Source: Paracoccus denitrificans
GTDB lineage: Bacteria > Pseudomonadota > Alphaproteobacteria > Rhodobacterales > Rhodobacteraceae
Length of the DNA stretch: 64,000 bases
Reading direction: 5' to 3'
Assembly (NCBI GenBank): GCA_003240735.1
Contig: QFNE01000003.1
Span: forward strand, 124,001-188,000
Part shown: in pieces, positions 16,883 to 24,808 of the stretch
Layout: the number at the start of each line of letters is the position of its first letter
Numbering within the stretch: the stretch's first letter is position 1
Program-made: the position numbers and the translations under genes
The notes under the pieces: generated by a model
Told to the model about the DNA's origin: nothing
The model's input: the letters and a program-made list of their open reading frames with translations, nothing else
Databases searched by the model: none

Positions 16883-17809
16883 CTAGAACCTCACCTCGGC
16901 CGATTGACCTTCGCGCTCCAGGCCGATCCGGCCCTTTTCGATGGACTTGACGACCCACCCGTCATTGGTGCTGTCCCCGATCCTCAGCGCGTTTCCGCCC
17001 TTGGTGCGCACCTCGGGGCGGCTGCCCAGCCAGATCGAGGACACCGACAGGATCGGCTGCGTCTCTCCGGCCTCGATCGAGGCGACGACGGGCAGGCTGC
17101 GCCCGAATTCGGCCTCGAACCCAGTGCGGATCTGGCGCCACGTGTCGAACTGGTCGGGGGCCAGCTTGCCTGTCAGGCGTAGAACGCCACCTTCGGTTTC
17201 CAGCGAAAGGCCCGTGAGCCCCGCAGCAGCGATCCGTTCGCGCAGCACGCGCTTGCCGTTTTCCACGCAATCGCCGTCGCATCCCATCTGGGGCGACGTT
17301 GCCGCGACCGCGTTGGGTGCAGGTGCCGACTGAACGGTCGGCTGCGCGTCGGCCATCGCGGGCCCGGCCGCGGTATCACCCTGAAACACGTTGGCACCCA
17401 GCCAGCAACCGACAACCAGCGCGGCGGCTGCGGCCAGCCACGGGGTGCGCTGCCAGGTCGGCGCCGGATCAAGGGTTGAGGCCAGTTGAATGATCACCTC
17501 GGGGGCAAGTTGGATGGTCGCGGGCAGCGCCACGGTCTGCGACTGACCCGCAGGAAAGGGCGCGGAGCGACCGACGCGCCGCAGTTGGGCGCCGTCCGAC
17601 TTGGCCGTCAGATGCGCCGAACCGGCAGATAATTTCATATCAAGGGACTGCGGGGACAGACCGGCCAGAATGACGTCGTTGTCATCGTCACTGCCCAGCG
17701 AAAACCGCCCCGGATCAAGGCTGACCGACGCACCGGCGTTCGGACCGGTTAGGACATTCAGAATGAACGCCGTATCAGGTTTTGGAGCCTTGGTCGTTTT
17801 CATCGCCAC
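16883..17809 (-). CDS. sctD: T3SS inner-membrane ring protein SctD
   Basis: The 308-residue protein has a cytosolic FHA-like domain (residues about 14-110; FSLGSDDDNDVILAGLS), one membrane segment (124-142) and a periplasmic part with BON-like ring-building folds (RERIAAAGLTGLSLETEGGVLRLTGKL and following). This is the architecture of SctD/YscD. It lies downstream of a strong stem-loop and 3 bases before the next gene. Slightly shorter than YscD (about 420), with a reduced periplasmic region. Confidence 0.9.
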   Translation of the reverse strand: MAMKTTKAPKPDTAFILNVLTGPNAGASVSLDPGRFSLGSDDDNDVILAGLSPQSLDMKLSAGSAHLTAKSDGAQLRRVGRSAPFPAGQSQTVALPATIQLAPEVIIQLASTLDPAPTWQRTPWLAAAAALVVGCWLGANVFQGDTAAGPAMADAQPTVQSAPAPNAVAATSPQMGCDGDCVENGKRVLRERIAAAGLTGLSLETEGGVLRLTGKLAPDQFDTWRQIRTGFEAEFGRSLPVVASIEAGETQPILSVSSIWLGSRPEVRTKGGNALRIGDSTNDGWVVKSIEKGRIGLEREGQSAEVRF

Positions 17810-17837
17810 GACGTTCCCAGCAAGGCGTGACGAACGC

Positions 17838-17867
17838 GGATATTGGGGGCACGCGCCCCCAATATCC
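17838..17867 (-). promoter_or_regulatory. 13-bp intercistronic stem-loop between the 52-aa gene and sctD
   Basis: GGATATTGGGGGC pairs perfectly with GCCCCCAATATCC around the tetraloop ACGC, between the stop of the 52-residue gene (17876) and the sctD start (17809). No T-run follows on the minus strand, so it is better explained as an mRNA-stabilising or partially attenuating element that favours the upstream small gene over sctD than as a full terminator. Confidence 0.75.
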
Positions 17868-17875
17868 TGATCGGA

Positions 17876-18034
17876 TCAGCCTTTGATCTTTTCCCAGGCC
17901 TTCTGCTCGGCCGACAGGGCCGCCATGGCGCTGTTGAACTTGGCAGACTTCGCGTTGATCTCGCTTTGGACCGACAGAGCCTCTTGCTGAGAAGCTGCCA
18001 TTTGGGCGAGTGCGGCACCGCTATCGATGGACAT
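17876..18034 (-). CDS. 52-residue helical protein, T3SS needle/pilus subunit candidate
   Basis: The protein begins MSIDSGAALAQMAASQQE and ends QKAWEKIKG. It is predicted almost fully helical, contains 13 Ala, 8 Ser and 5 Gln in 52 residues, and has no Cys, Pro or signal peptide. A ribosome site (GAAAGG) lies 8 nt before the ATG. It sits directly after sctE, the position of the needle gene in ysc operons (yscE-yscF), and before a strong stem-loop that could raise its relative expression. It is shorter than YscF/PscF (about 85) and lacks their conserved Pro-containing turn, so it may be a minimal needle or Hrp/Nop-type pilin, or another small secreted component. Confidence 0.6.
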   Translation of the reverse strand: MSIDSGAALAQMAASQQEALSVQSEINAKSAKFNSAMAALSAEQKAWEKIKG

Positions 18035-18057
18035 AGGTTGGACCTTTCAGTTGGTTT

Positions 18058-18291
18058 TCAGTCGTTGATTTCCGCCCACAACTTGGGGAGTGCTTCGATG
18101 CCTGAACTGTAGGCATCCGCGAGGAGGGACAGACGGGCGTATTGGTCAGGCCCCACACCGCGATTCATTTCCTGAACAACGACACTGCGTCCTGCCGACA
18201 GCTTGTCGAGCAAGCGTTTCAGTTCAACACCGTCGGTGTCGTTGACCAAACGTTTATCCAGCTCAGTAATTTCGATCACACGATCAGACAT
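18058..18291 (-). CDS. sctE: T3SS needle co-chaperone SctE (YscE/PscE family)
   Basis: The 77-residue protein has two predicted helices joined by NRGVGPDQYARLSLLADA (residues 43-60). PscE has the pattern RG-x-CPEQY-x-x-L-x-x-x-A-x-A at the equivalent site, a close match. Start ATG 18291 is preferred, after GGAAG; an in-frame TTG at 18321 would add ten residues. SctE proteins work with SctG to keep needle subunits monomeric in the cytosol, which supports the next gene being a needle-like protein. First gene of the second T3SS operon. Confidence 0.75.
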   Translation of the reverse strand: MSDRVIEITELDKRLVNDTDGVELKRLLDKLSAGRSVVVQEMNRGVGPDQYARLSLLADAYSSGIEALPKLWAEIND

Positions 18292-18371
18292 CAGAGCTTC
18301 CGTTTCTTCGTTCCGAGCCAATTGTGCGGCCCATGAATTAAGTCTGCGCGGCCCCGAGAAAATTGCAACAA

Positions 18372-18400
18372 ATTTTCAGGGTTCGGGCAATTGTTCACAA
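18372..18400 (-). promoter_or_regulatory. Candidate promoter of the sctE-sctV operon
   Basis: On the minus strand TTGTGA and GAAAAT are separated by 17 bp, about 80 bp before the sctE start. The -35 region overlaps a short palindrome, ATTGTTCACAAT (18390-18401), that could be a regulator site. Match to consensus is only 4 of 6 in each box, so this is a suggestion. Confidence 0.4.
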
Positions 18401-18466
18401 TCCTAGGCGGATTACCGCGCAAGAGTGTATCAAGAACTGCCTGATCTGCGCCTGAGTGTGACAACG

Positions 18467-19486
18467 TCAAGACAGATGTGGCGCGACAGCCAGAATCTGA
18501 CTGTCCTCAAGCACATATTCACCGACCGGCACAGCGGCCAGAAGCGCCACAACAGATGCATCCTCGATCACCGGAACTTTGGTTGCGCGAATGATTCGGG
18601 CCACACCCTGCGGTCCACGTGCACGGATGACGACCAGCGGCGCGGGAGTTTCACCCTGGACGTAGCGCAGGCCCACCGCGACCCGAGTGCTCCAATGCAA
18701 GACGACGGTTGCCTGCGACAGCCCCACCGGACGTTCGGCGATCTGACGGCGTTCGGCCCTGATCTTGCTGCGCAACTGCGGGTCGCCCTGCTGATCCTTC
18801 ATCTCACGCGTGAATTCCGTCAGGGTCATCTTCTGGTCGCGCATGAACCCGGCGCGCTGGATCATGAAGTCAAAGAACGCCATTAGAATGAGCGCCGCGG
18901 CCAGCGCGGTGAACATCGTCGTCAGGATCGACATCGTCGCCCCTTCTGCGCACTCCAGGCCGCAGGGCGGCGCGTTCAGCAAGGCGCCGGCAAAGTAGAT
19001 CATGATGATCGACATCATCCCCAGGATCAGCGTCACGCGGATCACGTGCATCAGAAACGTCATCAGCGCGCGCCATTTGAACTGGTTCATCAGGTTCGTC
19101 GCTGGGTTGAGCTTGGTGAAATCCGGCTTCAACGGCTCAGTGGAAAAGACGGGCCCGGATGAAATCGCCATGCCAACAAGAATGCCAACGGCAATGACCA
19201 GAATCAGAAGCGGGGCCACGATTTGAAAGATGACCTGAACGCTCGCCTCGGTCAGTGCCGCCAAGGTGTCATCAAAGGTGGCCCCGTCCGGCGGGACATA
19301 TTCGAAGACGCTGCGCAGCATGCCGGCAATCGCATCGCGGCGCATGAACAGGTAGCTGAGCGCAACCAGCGTCGCGACCGATGCCAATGTGTCGCGTGAT
19401 GTGACCACCTGCCCTTTTTCACGCGCTTTCTGAAGCTTGCGTTTGGAGGGCGGAAGCTTCTTTTCCTCAGAGCTGTCACCACTCAT
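18467..19486 (-). CDS. sctU: T3SS export gate protein SctU (FlhB/YscU family) without the NPTH motif
   Basis: The 339-residue protein starts with the family segment KLPPSKRKLQKAREKGQVVTSRD, has four membrane segments (to about residue 215) and a cytosolic domain. In SctU/FlhB this domain self-cleaves in NPTH, which lies just before IAVALRY. Here the sequence is VVLHWSTRVAVGLRY: Asn-Pro-Thr-His is replaced by Trp265-Ser-Thr-Arg268. The frame is open on both sides, so this is not a frameshift. The cleavage chemistry needs the Asn, so autocleavage by the usual route should not occur. Last gene of the large operon; overlaps sctT by 4 bases. Confidence 0.95.
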   Translation of the reverse strand: MSGDSSEEKKLPPSKRKLQKAREKGQVVTSRDTLASVATLVALSYLFMRRDAIAGMLRSVFEYVPPDGATFDDTLAALTEASVQVIFQIVAPLLILVIAVGILVGMAISSGPVFSTEPLKPDFTKLNPATNLMNQFKWRALMTFLMHVIRVTLILGMMSIIMIYFAGALLNAPPCGLECAEGATMSILTTMFTALAAALILMAFFDFMIQRAGFMRDQKMTLTEFTREMKDQQGDPQLRSKIRAERRQIAERPVGLSQATVVLHWSTRVAVGLRYVQGETPAPLVVIRARGPQGVARIIRATKVPVIEDASVVALLAAVPVGEYVLEDSQILAVAPHLS

Positions 19487-20322
19487 CTGATGACACCTTG
19501 CAGGAACGTGCCAAGGGCCTCGGCCCCGAAAGCGCCGTTTCGGCCCAGCCCGGCCACATAACGCACCATGATCGGCACATAGAGCAGAAGCAGAAGCACG
19601 AACACGATCTGCTTGACCGTCATCGCCATGAAGACAGGGTTCAGCTGCTGGACGTACTTGGCTGAGATCGCGATCACCACTTCGGCGATCAGCATGGGGA
19701 TGAGGATCGGAAAGGCCAAGATCAGGCCGCCGCGCAGAATGTCATCCAGCAGCCGCAGCGCCGATTGCGCCTGCGCGATATCGGGCAGCCGGAATTCAGC
19801 CGGTGCCGGGAACAGCTGATAGCTTTGCATCAGCGGCCCGAACAGCGCGGGGATCAACAAGCCGCTGGCCGTCAGGGCCAGAACGGACGCCAGAAAGAAC
19901 AGCATCCCGCTGACCGACGACTGCCCGCCGGTCGCATCCGACAGCGTGGCCATAGAGGCGCCGCGCTGCGTATCCAGTATTTCGCCCGCCGTGATGGCGA
20001 TCCAGAACGGCACGCCACAGATCAGCCCCAAAAGGGCGCCGATGACCAGCTCCCGCGCCAAGGCAATCGGTATGGACGACGCGGACAGAAGTTCAGGGTT
20101 CGCCGCGATCTGCGCGCTGGCTGATGGCAGCACGGGAAACGTCATCGCCACCAGCACCGCCCCACGCAAAAGTCCGGTGTTGATCCCGTAATGACCAAAG
20201 ATCGGATGCAGCAGCACAAATCCAAGCGGGCGCGCGCCCACGATCAGGAACAGCGCCATCAGATCCGTCAGGCTGGCGCCCAGATTCCCCTCGATCCCGG
20301 CGGCGGATAAAAGCTCGTTCAT
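19483..20322 (-). CDS. sctT: T3SS export apparatus protein SctT (FliR/YscT family)
   Basis: The 279-residue protein has about six to eight hydrophobic segments and family features such as FLIVGARPLGFVLLHPIF at the N-terminus, GEILDTQRGASMATLSD in the middle and EVVIAISAKYVQQLNPVFMAMTVK towards the end. It forms the inner-membrane export gate with SctR and SctS. Coupled by 4-base overlaps to sctS and sctU. Confidence 0.95.
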   Translation of the reverse strand: MNELLSAAGIEGNLGASLTDLMALFLIVGARPLGFVLLHPIFGHYGINTGLLRGAVLVAMTFPVLPSASAQIAANPELLSASSIPIALARELVIGALLGLICGVPFWIAITAGEILDTQRGASMATLSDATGGQSSVSGMLFFLASVLALTASGLLIPALFGPLMQSYQLFPAPAEFRLPDIAQAQSALRLLDDILRGGLILAFPILIPMLIAEVVIAISAKYVQQLNPVFMAMTVKQIVFVLLLLLYVPIMVRYVAGLGRNGAFGAEALGTFLQGVIR

Positions 20323-20585
20323 CCGCTGGAGATGCGAGAGAAGACATCGATGGTGAAGGACAAAAGCTGCGCGGATAGTGCCGCCCCCGTCACCATGATC
20401 ACCACACCGACGGCGACCAGCTTGACCGCCTGCGGCAGGGTTTGGTCCTGAATCTGTGTCAGCGCCTGCAGCAACCCAACCAGCAGACCGATGACCGCAG
20501 CCACCGCAATGGCTGGCATCGACAGCTGGAACACCAGAACCAGCGCGTGGTTCAGGGATTCGTAAAGGCGCATCTCGTCATTCAT
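20319..20585 (-). CDS. sctS: T3SS export apparatus protein SctS (FliQ/YscS family)
   Basis: The 88-residue protein consists of two membrane helices (AIAVAAVIGLLVGLLQALTQIQDQTLPQAVKLVAVGVVIMV), with the family motif ALTQIQDQTLP between them. Size and motif are diagnostic. ATG 20585 overlaps the sctR stop. Confidence 0.96.
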   Translation of the reverse strand: MNDEMRLYESLNHALVLVFQLSMPAIAVAAVIGLLVGLLQALTQIQDQTLPQAVKLVAVGVVIMVTGAALSAQLLSFTIDVFSRISSG

Positions 20586-21226
20586 ACATAGCTCATGACA
20601 AGACCGTGGGTCAGGCGCGACCAGCCGTCCACCGCGACGAACAGAAGCAGCTTGAAGGGCAACGAGATGACGGTCGGGGACACCATCATCATCCCCATTG
20701 CCGTCAGGATGTTCGTCACCACCAGATCGACGACGATGAAGGGCAGGTACAGCAACACACCGATTTCGAACGCGCGGGTCAGTTCCGCGGTGACGAACGC
20801 GGGCGCCAGGATGAAGATGTCGTCCTGTTTGGGCAGAACGCCGTTTCCGCGATGCATCTCCTCGGCCGCTGTCAGAAAGAAGGCGCGGTCCTGATCGGTG
20901 GTAAACCGCATGAGAAAGGCGCGCACCGGCTCCAACCCGCGACGGATCATGTCGGGCCATTCCTGCGGGGACGGCATCTGGGTCAGGGTCTGACCGCCGG
21001 TGATTGCGTCGAACGAGGCCGCGATCACTGGTGACATGACATAGCCCGCCAGAACGATGGTCACGCCATACAGCACAAGGTTCGGCGGTGTCTGCTGGGT
21101 GCCAAGCGCGTTGCGCACCAGAAACAGCACCACCGCGATCTTGACGAACGCAGTCAGGCTGACCACCAGAAACGGGATGATCATCAGGCTGGATGCCGCG
21201 ATGAGCAGCGGAAACGGGCTTTCCAT
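20582..21226 (-). CDS. sctR: T3SS export apparatus protein SctR (FliP/YscR family)
   Basis: The 214-residue protein has four membrane segments and the FliP/SctR signatures FVKIAVVLFLVRNALGTQQTPPNLVLYG near the N-terminus and ILAPAFVTAELTRAFEIGVLLYLPFIVVDLVVTNILTAMGMMMVSP near residues 140-185. It forms the core of the R5S4T1 export gate. Nine bases separate it from sctQ. Confidence 0.97.
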   Translation of the reverse strand: MESPFPLLIAASSLMIIPFLVVSLTAFVKIAVVLFLVRNALGTQQTPPNLVLYGVTIVLAGYVMSPVIAASFDAITGGQTLTQMPSPQEWPDMIRRGLEPVRAFLMRFTTDQDRAFFLTAAEEMHRGNGVLPKQDDIFILAPAFVTAELTRAFEIGVLLYLPFIVVDLVVTNILTAMGMMMVSPTVISLPFKLLLFVAVDGWSRLTHGLVMSYV

Positions 21227-21235
21227 AGGTCGGGC

Positions 21236-21544
21236 CTAGCCTTCGCCGAACAGCGTCTTGATCTCGACTGCGCGCTGACCGGCGACGGATACCAGCTCAC
21301 CGGTGCCGACGATCTGGCCGTTCACCACCAGCTCGACCACGCTGCTGTCGGGGCGGTCCAGCACGAATACGGCCCCCGGCCCGGCCCGGCGCAGATCGGC
21401 CAATGGCACGGTGGTTTCGCCGAACCGGACGGACAACGTCACCTGCAGGGCGTCGAGATCGTCAAGCGGCGCACGCGGCGCCTGAGACTGGGTCTGGCCA
21501 TCAGCGGGCACGGGTTTGGGATCGCTTTGGGATGGGTCGGTCAT
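21236..21544 (-). CDS. Internal start producing SctQ-C (C-terminal SpoA domain)
   Basis: Inside sctQ an ATG at 21544 is preceded by CGGAAG with a four-base gap. Translation from it would give a 102-residue protein with the linker and the last SpoA domain. In several T3SS and in some flagellar systems a short SctQ/FliM-N type product from an internal start is part of the sorting platform, so this site is likely to be used. Inferred from sequence only. Confidence 0.55.
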   Translation of the reverse strand: MTDPSQSDPKPVPADGQTQSQAPRAPLDDLDALQVTLSVRFGETTVPLADLRRAGPGAVFVLDRPDSSVVELVVNGQIVGTGELVSVAGQRAVEIKTLFGEG

Positions 21545-22390
21545 GTGACTTCCGGTCGTGGGAACATCGGGCGGGCCTGCGGGAGGGGTCGCAGGTCGAA
21601 ACGGGGCGGTCAGGCGCCATTCGCCGGGGCGTTGACCCGGCTCGGCAGGTGCAACGAACTGATTTTCAATCACGATCTGCGCGGCGTCACCCGCTCTGCC
21701 CATCAGGACGGCATCCCCGGGCGCGAGACTGCGCAGATCAACCAGATCCAGCGTCGCTGCCGCGATCTCGGCACGGACGCGCAGGCGCAGCGGCAGGTCC
21801 GCGGATCGGGGTCTGGACCAAGGGCCAAGTGCCGCGGCAAACATCCGCGTCGCATCAGGCGACATGCGCAGCGGCACGATGAACTTGCGCGCTGGCGTGC
21901 CATCTTCGTCGGGGATCATCACGCGCAGGGTCACGGAGATGGCGTCATTGATTCGCGCCCCCTCGGTGGGGCCAAAGGCGTGCAGGCGGATGGCCCCCGC
22001 CATGACGTCTTCCAGCTGATCCAGAACATCGGTCAGCCCGTCTTCGATGAGGAGCGCCGCGTCATCGGACGTCGCGCTCTCCAGCGCGACCTGCGTCAGC
22101 TTGCGCGCGGTCGCCCAGCGCAGCGCCGCCGCGAAAGGCGCGCCGTTCAGGTCGGCGGCAAGCCAAGCCCATGCCTCGTTCGTCGGCTGGGGGCCCGCGA
22201 CCTGAACCAGGGCAATTGTCTCGCCGAATTTCAGGCGGATGATGTGACGCTCGGCGCAGATCAGGTTCCGCGCCTGCGCTTGGGCACGGGTCAGGTTCTG
22301 GTGTCCCAGATTGGCGCGTTCGACGCCGTTAGCGCTGCGCTGTTTTGCGTCGGGGGCAGGGTCAGGTCTGGACAGCAGCGCCGGAGTCAT
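21236..22390 (-). CDS. sctQ: T3SS cytosolic ring (sorting platform) protein SctQ
   Basis: The 384-residue protein has a variable N-terminal region and two SpoA-type domains: one around residues 185-255 (LPLRLRVRAEIAAATLDLVDLRSLAPGDAVLMG) and a C-terminal one from about residue 310 (LDALQVTLSVRFGETTVPLADLRRAGPGAVFVL...VEIKTLFGEG), separated by a Pro/Ser/Gln-rich linker. SctQ builds the pods of the sorting platform with SctK, SctL and SctN. Overlaps sctO by four bases. Confidence 0.9.
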   Translation of the reverse strand: MTPALLSRPDPAPDAKQRSANGVERANLGHQNLTRAQAQARNLICAERHIIRLKFGETIALVQVAGPQPTNEAWAWLAADLNGAPFAAALRWATARKLTQVALESATSDDAALLIEDGLTDVLDQLEDVMAGAIRLHAFGPTEGARINDAISVTLRVMIPDEDGTPARKFIVPLRMSPDATRMFAAALGPWSRPRSADLPLRLRVRAEIAAATLDLVDLRSLAPGDAVLMGRAGDAAQIVIENQFVAPAEPGQRPGEWRLTAPFRPATPPAGPPDVPTTGSHMTDPSQSDPKPVPADGQTQSQAPRAPLDDLDALQVTLSVRFGETTVPLADLRRAGPGAVFVLDRPDSSVVELVVNGQIVGTGELVSVAGQRAVEIKTLFGEG

Positions 22391-22881
22391 GCCGCATCCT
22401 CAGCGAACGGCGGGCGGGCCTGAAAATCCTCGCTTTCGCGTTCGGCGCGAAGCTCAAGCTCCCGGTCACGACGCTCTGCCAGGTTGGTGCACAGCAGGTC
22501 GCGCTTCTGCATCAGGCGGTTGGCCTGAACGGCAATCGCGCGCCGCGCTTCAAGCTGCTTCTGCGCGGCCAGAACGGCGTCGCGGGCCTCTGCGATGCGG
22601 CGTTCGGCCTTGGCTTCGCGGTCGCGGTCGGCCTCAAATGTCGTCAGAACCGACGCCAAGGCCCCGCGCAGTTGCGGGCTGCCCAGCAGCGGGTTGCGCA
22701 GGGCAGATCGCCGCGCCTCCTGCTCGGCGACAAGGGTCTGGGCGTCGACGATGAACGCCTCGACCTCGGCCTGACGGTCCTGGACCGCGCGCCGGGCCAA
22801 GGCGACATCGCGCTGGGCCAGCGTTTCGCGCAGCTGCGCCAGACGCAGCAGTTTCTGCATCTGCGCCAATGGCCCCTTCAT
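22387..22881 (-). CDS. sctO: T3SS stalk protein SctO (YscO/FliJ family)
   Basis: The 164-residue protein is a long charged alpha-helical coiled coil (repeated Arg/Glu/Ala/Leu heptads from residue 5 to 145) lying immediately after the ATPase gene, as YscO and FliJ do. It should sit in the centre of the SctN hexamer. There is no sctP (needle-length ruler) gene between it and sctQ: the two genes overlap. Confidence 0.85.
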   Translation of the reverse strand: MKGPLAQMQKLLRLAQLRETLAQRDVALARRAVQDRQAEVEAFIVDAQTLVAEQEARRSALRNPLLGSPQLRGALASVLTTFEADRDREAKAERRIAEARDAVLAAQKQLEARRAIAVQANRLMQKRDLLCTNLAERRDRELELRAERESEDFQARPPFAEDAA

Positions 22882-24203
22882 GCGGTCTGCCCCGCAATCT
22901 TGGCCAAGGCTGCCGATGTCTCGTCCGGGGCGCTTTTCTGGCGCGTGTCTTGCTGAAGGAAGGCGTCAACCGCGTCGCGACTGGCCAGCGCCTCATCAGC
23001 CAGACGGTCGGCACCCGCTTTGTATTCGCCGACCTGCAGCAGGATTTCGATGTCTTCCAGCTTGGCCAGACGCGACGTGATGCGGCGCGCGTTCTGGATC
23101 TGGGCGGGATCGGCCACCGCCCCCATCACGCGGCTTTTGCTGCGCAGAACGTCGATGGCGGGATAGTGGCCCTTCCCCGCCAGATCGCGCGACAGGATGA
23201 TGTGTCCGTCCAGAAGGCTGCGCACCTCATCGGCGACCGGGTCGGCGGTGTCGTCGTCGCCTTCGACCAGCACCGTATAGATCGCGGTCATCACGCCCTC
23301 GCGGGTGCGGCCCGGCCGTTCGACCAGACGCGGCAGAACGGCGAAGACCGACGGCGGAAAGCCACGCCGGACCGGCGGCTCACCCGCGGCAAGGCCGATC
23401 TCGCGCAAGGCGCGCGCAACCCGCGTGATGCTGTCGATCAACAACAGGACGCGTTTGCCCTTGCGACGCAATTCCTCGGCGCAGGCGGTGGCGGTCAGGG
23501 TGGCGCGCAGGCGTTCGGTCGCGGGGCGGTCGGATGTCGCCACGATCACGGCGGCGCGCTTGCGGCCTTCGGGACCAAGGTCGCGTTCCAGAAACTCGGC
23601 CACCTCGCGGCCACGCTCGCCGATCAGGCCAAGGACCACGGCATCCGCATCTGCGCCCCGGATGATCTGGGACAGAAGCGTCGATTTCCCGACACCGGCG
23701 GCACCGAAGATGCCCATCCGCTGCCCTTCGCCCATGGTCAGAAGTCCGTCGATGACCCGCAGACCCGTCGTGAACGGCTTGTCGATGACCGGACGGTCCA
23801 AGGGCGACGGCGGTTCGCTGTGGATCGACACGGTTGGCGGGATTGCCTCTCCCCCGTCCAGGGGGCGTCCGAACGCATCGACGACACGACCAAGCAGCGC
23901 CTCTCCGGCGGGGCCAAGGGCTTCGCCGCCGGTGGGGATCACCTCGGTCCGGGCGGACAGGCCACGCAGGTCGCCGGCCGGGGCAAGAATGGCGTTTGCG
24001 CCATCGAACCCGATGATTTCGGCGCGAATCTCGATCTTGCTGACGGGATCGCGCAGGATGCATTCCTCTCCGACGCGGCCGTCGGGCAGACGGGCGTGCA
24101 GCACGCAGCCCAGAATGCGGGTGACGCGCCCGCGCAGTTCGACCGGCTCAATGCTTTGGGCCCGCGCGCGAAGCCGTTCGAGCATCGGATCATTTGCGCT
24201 CAT
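22878..24203 (-). CDS. sctN: T3SS ATPase SctN
   Basis: The 441-residue protein has the F1-beta-like ATPase fold with Walker A GAAGVGKST (about residue 168), the catalytic Glu in GERGREVAEFLE, Walker B RVLLLIDSITRVARA and the conserved GRGLPPSVF-like segment here reading RRGFPPSVFAVLPRLVERPG. Start at ATG 24203 overlaps the sctL stop; the frame is open to 24248 but upstream codons lie inside sctL. It unfolds substrates and releases chaperones at the inner face of the machine. Confidence 0.97.
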   Translation of the reverse strand: MSANDPMLERLRARAQSIEPVELRGRVTRILGCVLHARLPDGRVGEECILRDPVSKIEIRAEIIGFDGANAILAPAGDLRGLSARTEVIPTGGEALGPAGEALLGRVVDAFGRPLDGGEAIPPTVSIHSEPPSPLDRPVIDKPFTTGLRVIDGLLTMGEGQRMGIFGAAGVGKSTLLSQIIRGADADAVVLGLIGERGREVAEFLERDLGPEGRKRAAVIVATSDRPATERLRATLTATACAEELRRKGKRVLLLIDSITRVARALREIGLAAGEPPVRRGFPPSVFAVLPRLVERPGRTREGVMTAIYTVLVEGDDDTADPVADEVRSLLDGHIILSRDLAGKGHYPAIDVLRSKSRVMGAVADPAQIQNARRITSRLAKLEDIEILLQVGEYKAGADRLADEALASRDAVDAFLQQDTRQKSAPDETSAALAKIAGQTA

Positions 24204-24808
24204 TTGCGGTCTCCTGCCTTCGGTGGGGGCGCATCGTCGCCGTCCCATGCCCGCAGCGCCTTGTCTGTCAGGGCAGCCAGCCCGATTTCCGCGCTGCCCC
24301 GATCGCTGACCAGATAGGCGCGCCCGGGATCGAGGGCCGCGTCCACGAACACCTCGGTCACCTCGGCGCCGTTCTGGCCCACATCGGCCAAGGCGCGCCG
24401 CAGGGGTGCGGCGACGTCTTCGGCGGCAAAGATGCGCCCCTGCCGGTGGTCGCGCATCAGCGACAGCGCATTTACGGCGGACCGATAGGTCAGCTCCTCC
24501 GGCTCAAAGCTGCCAAGGATCGCGCGGACGGTGCGCGCGACAAGGCGGGCGATTTCAGGCTCCAGATCGCTGATCCGGGCATGGGTTGCCTGCTCTGCCT
24601 CGGCGATGACACGCGATGCGGTCTTTGCGGCTTCGCGCATCGCGCGGTGCTGGGCATCGGCCATGACCTTGCGTTCGTTTTCGGCAATCGCCGTGTCACT
24701 TGCGCGGCGCGCGTCTTCGGCGTCCTGCAGCACGGCATCGGCCTGTCGCAGCTTGGCCAGATCGGCGCGGCGAATGATCCTGCTGCTGGATGCGCGCGGG
24801 GGTGTCAT
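24200..24808 (-). CDS. sctL: T3SS ATPase regulator/stator SctL
   Basis: The 202-residue protein has an N-terminal coiled coil (residues about 15-75) and a C-terminal FliH/SctL-like domain (LEPEIARLVARTVRAILGSFEPEELTYRSAVNALSLMRD...VFVDAALDPGRAYLVSDRGSAEIG). It lies between sctK and sctN with ATGA overlaps, and would link the ATPase to SctQ/SctK. Confidence 0.9.
   Translation of the reverse strand: MTPPRASSSRIIRRADLAKLRQADAVLQDAEDARRASDTAIAENERKVMADAQHRAMREAAKTASRVIAEAEQATHARISDLEPEIARLVARTVRAILGSFEPEELTYRSAVNALSLMRDHRQGRIFAAEDVAAPLRRALADVGQNGAEVTEVFVDAALDPGRAYLVSDRGSAEIGLAALTDKALRAWDGDDAPPPKAGDRK

Noticed and set aside
18467..19486. Reading the T3SS genes as a flagellar export apparatus
   Set aside because: SctD, SctJ lipoprotein, secretin and needle-chaperone genes are present, and there are no flagellin, hook, basal rod or motor genes.
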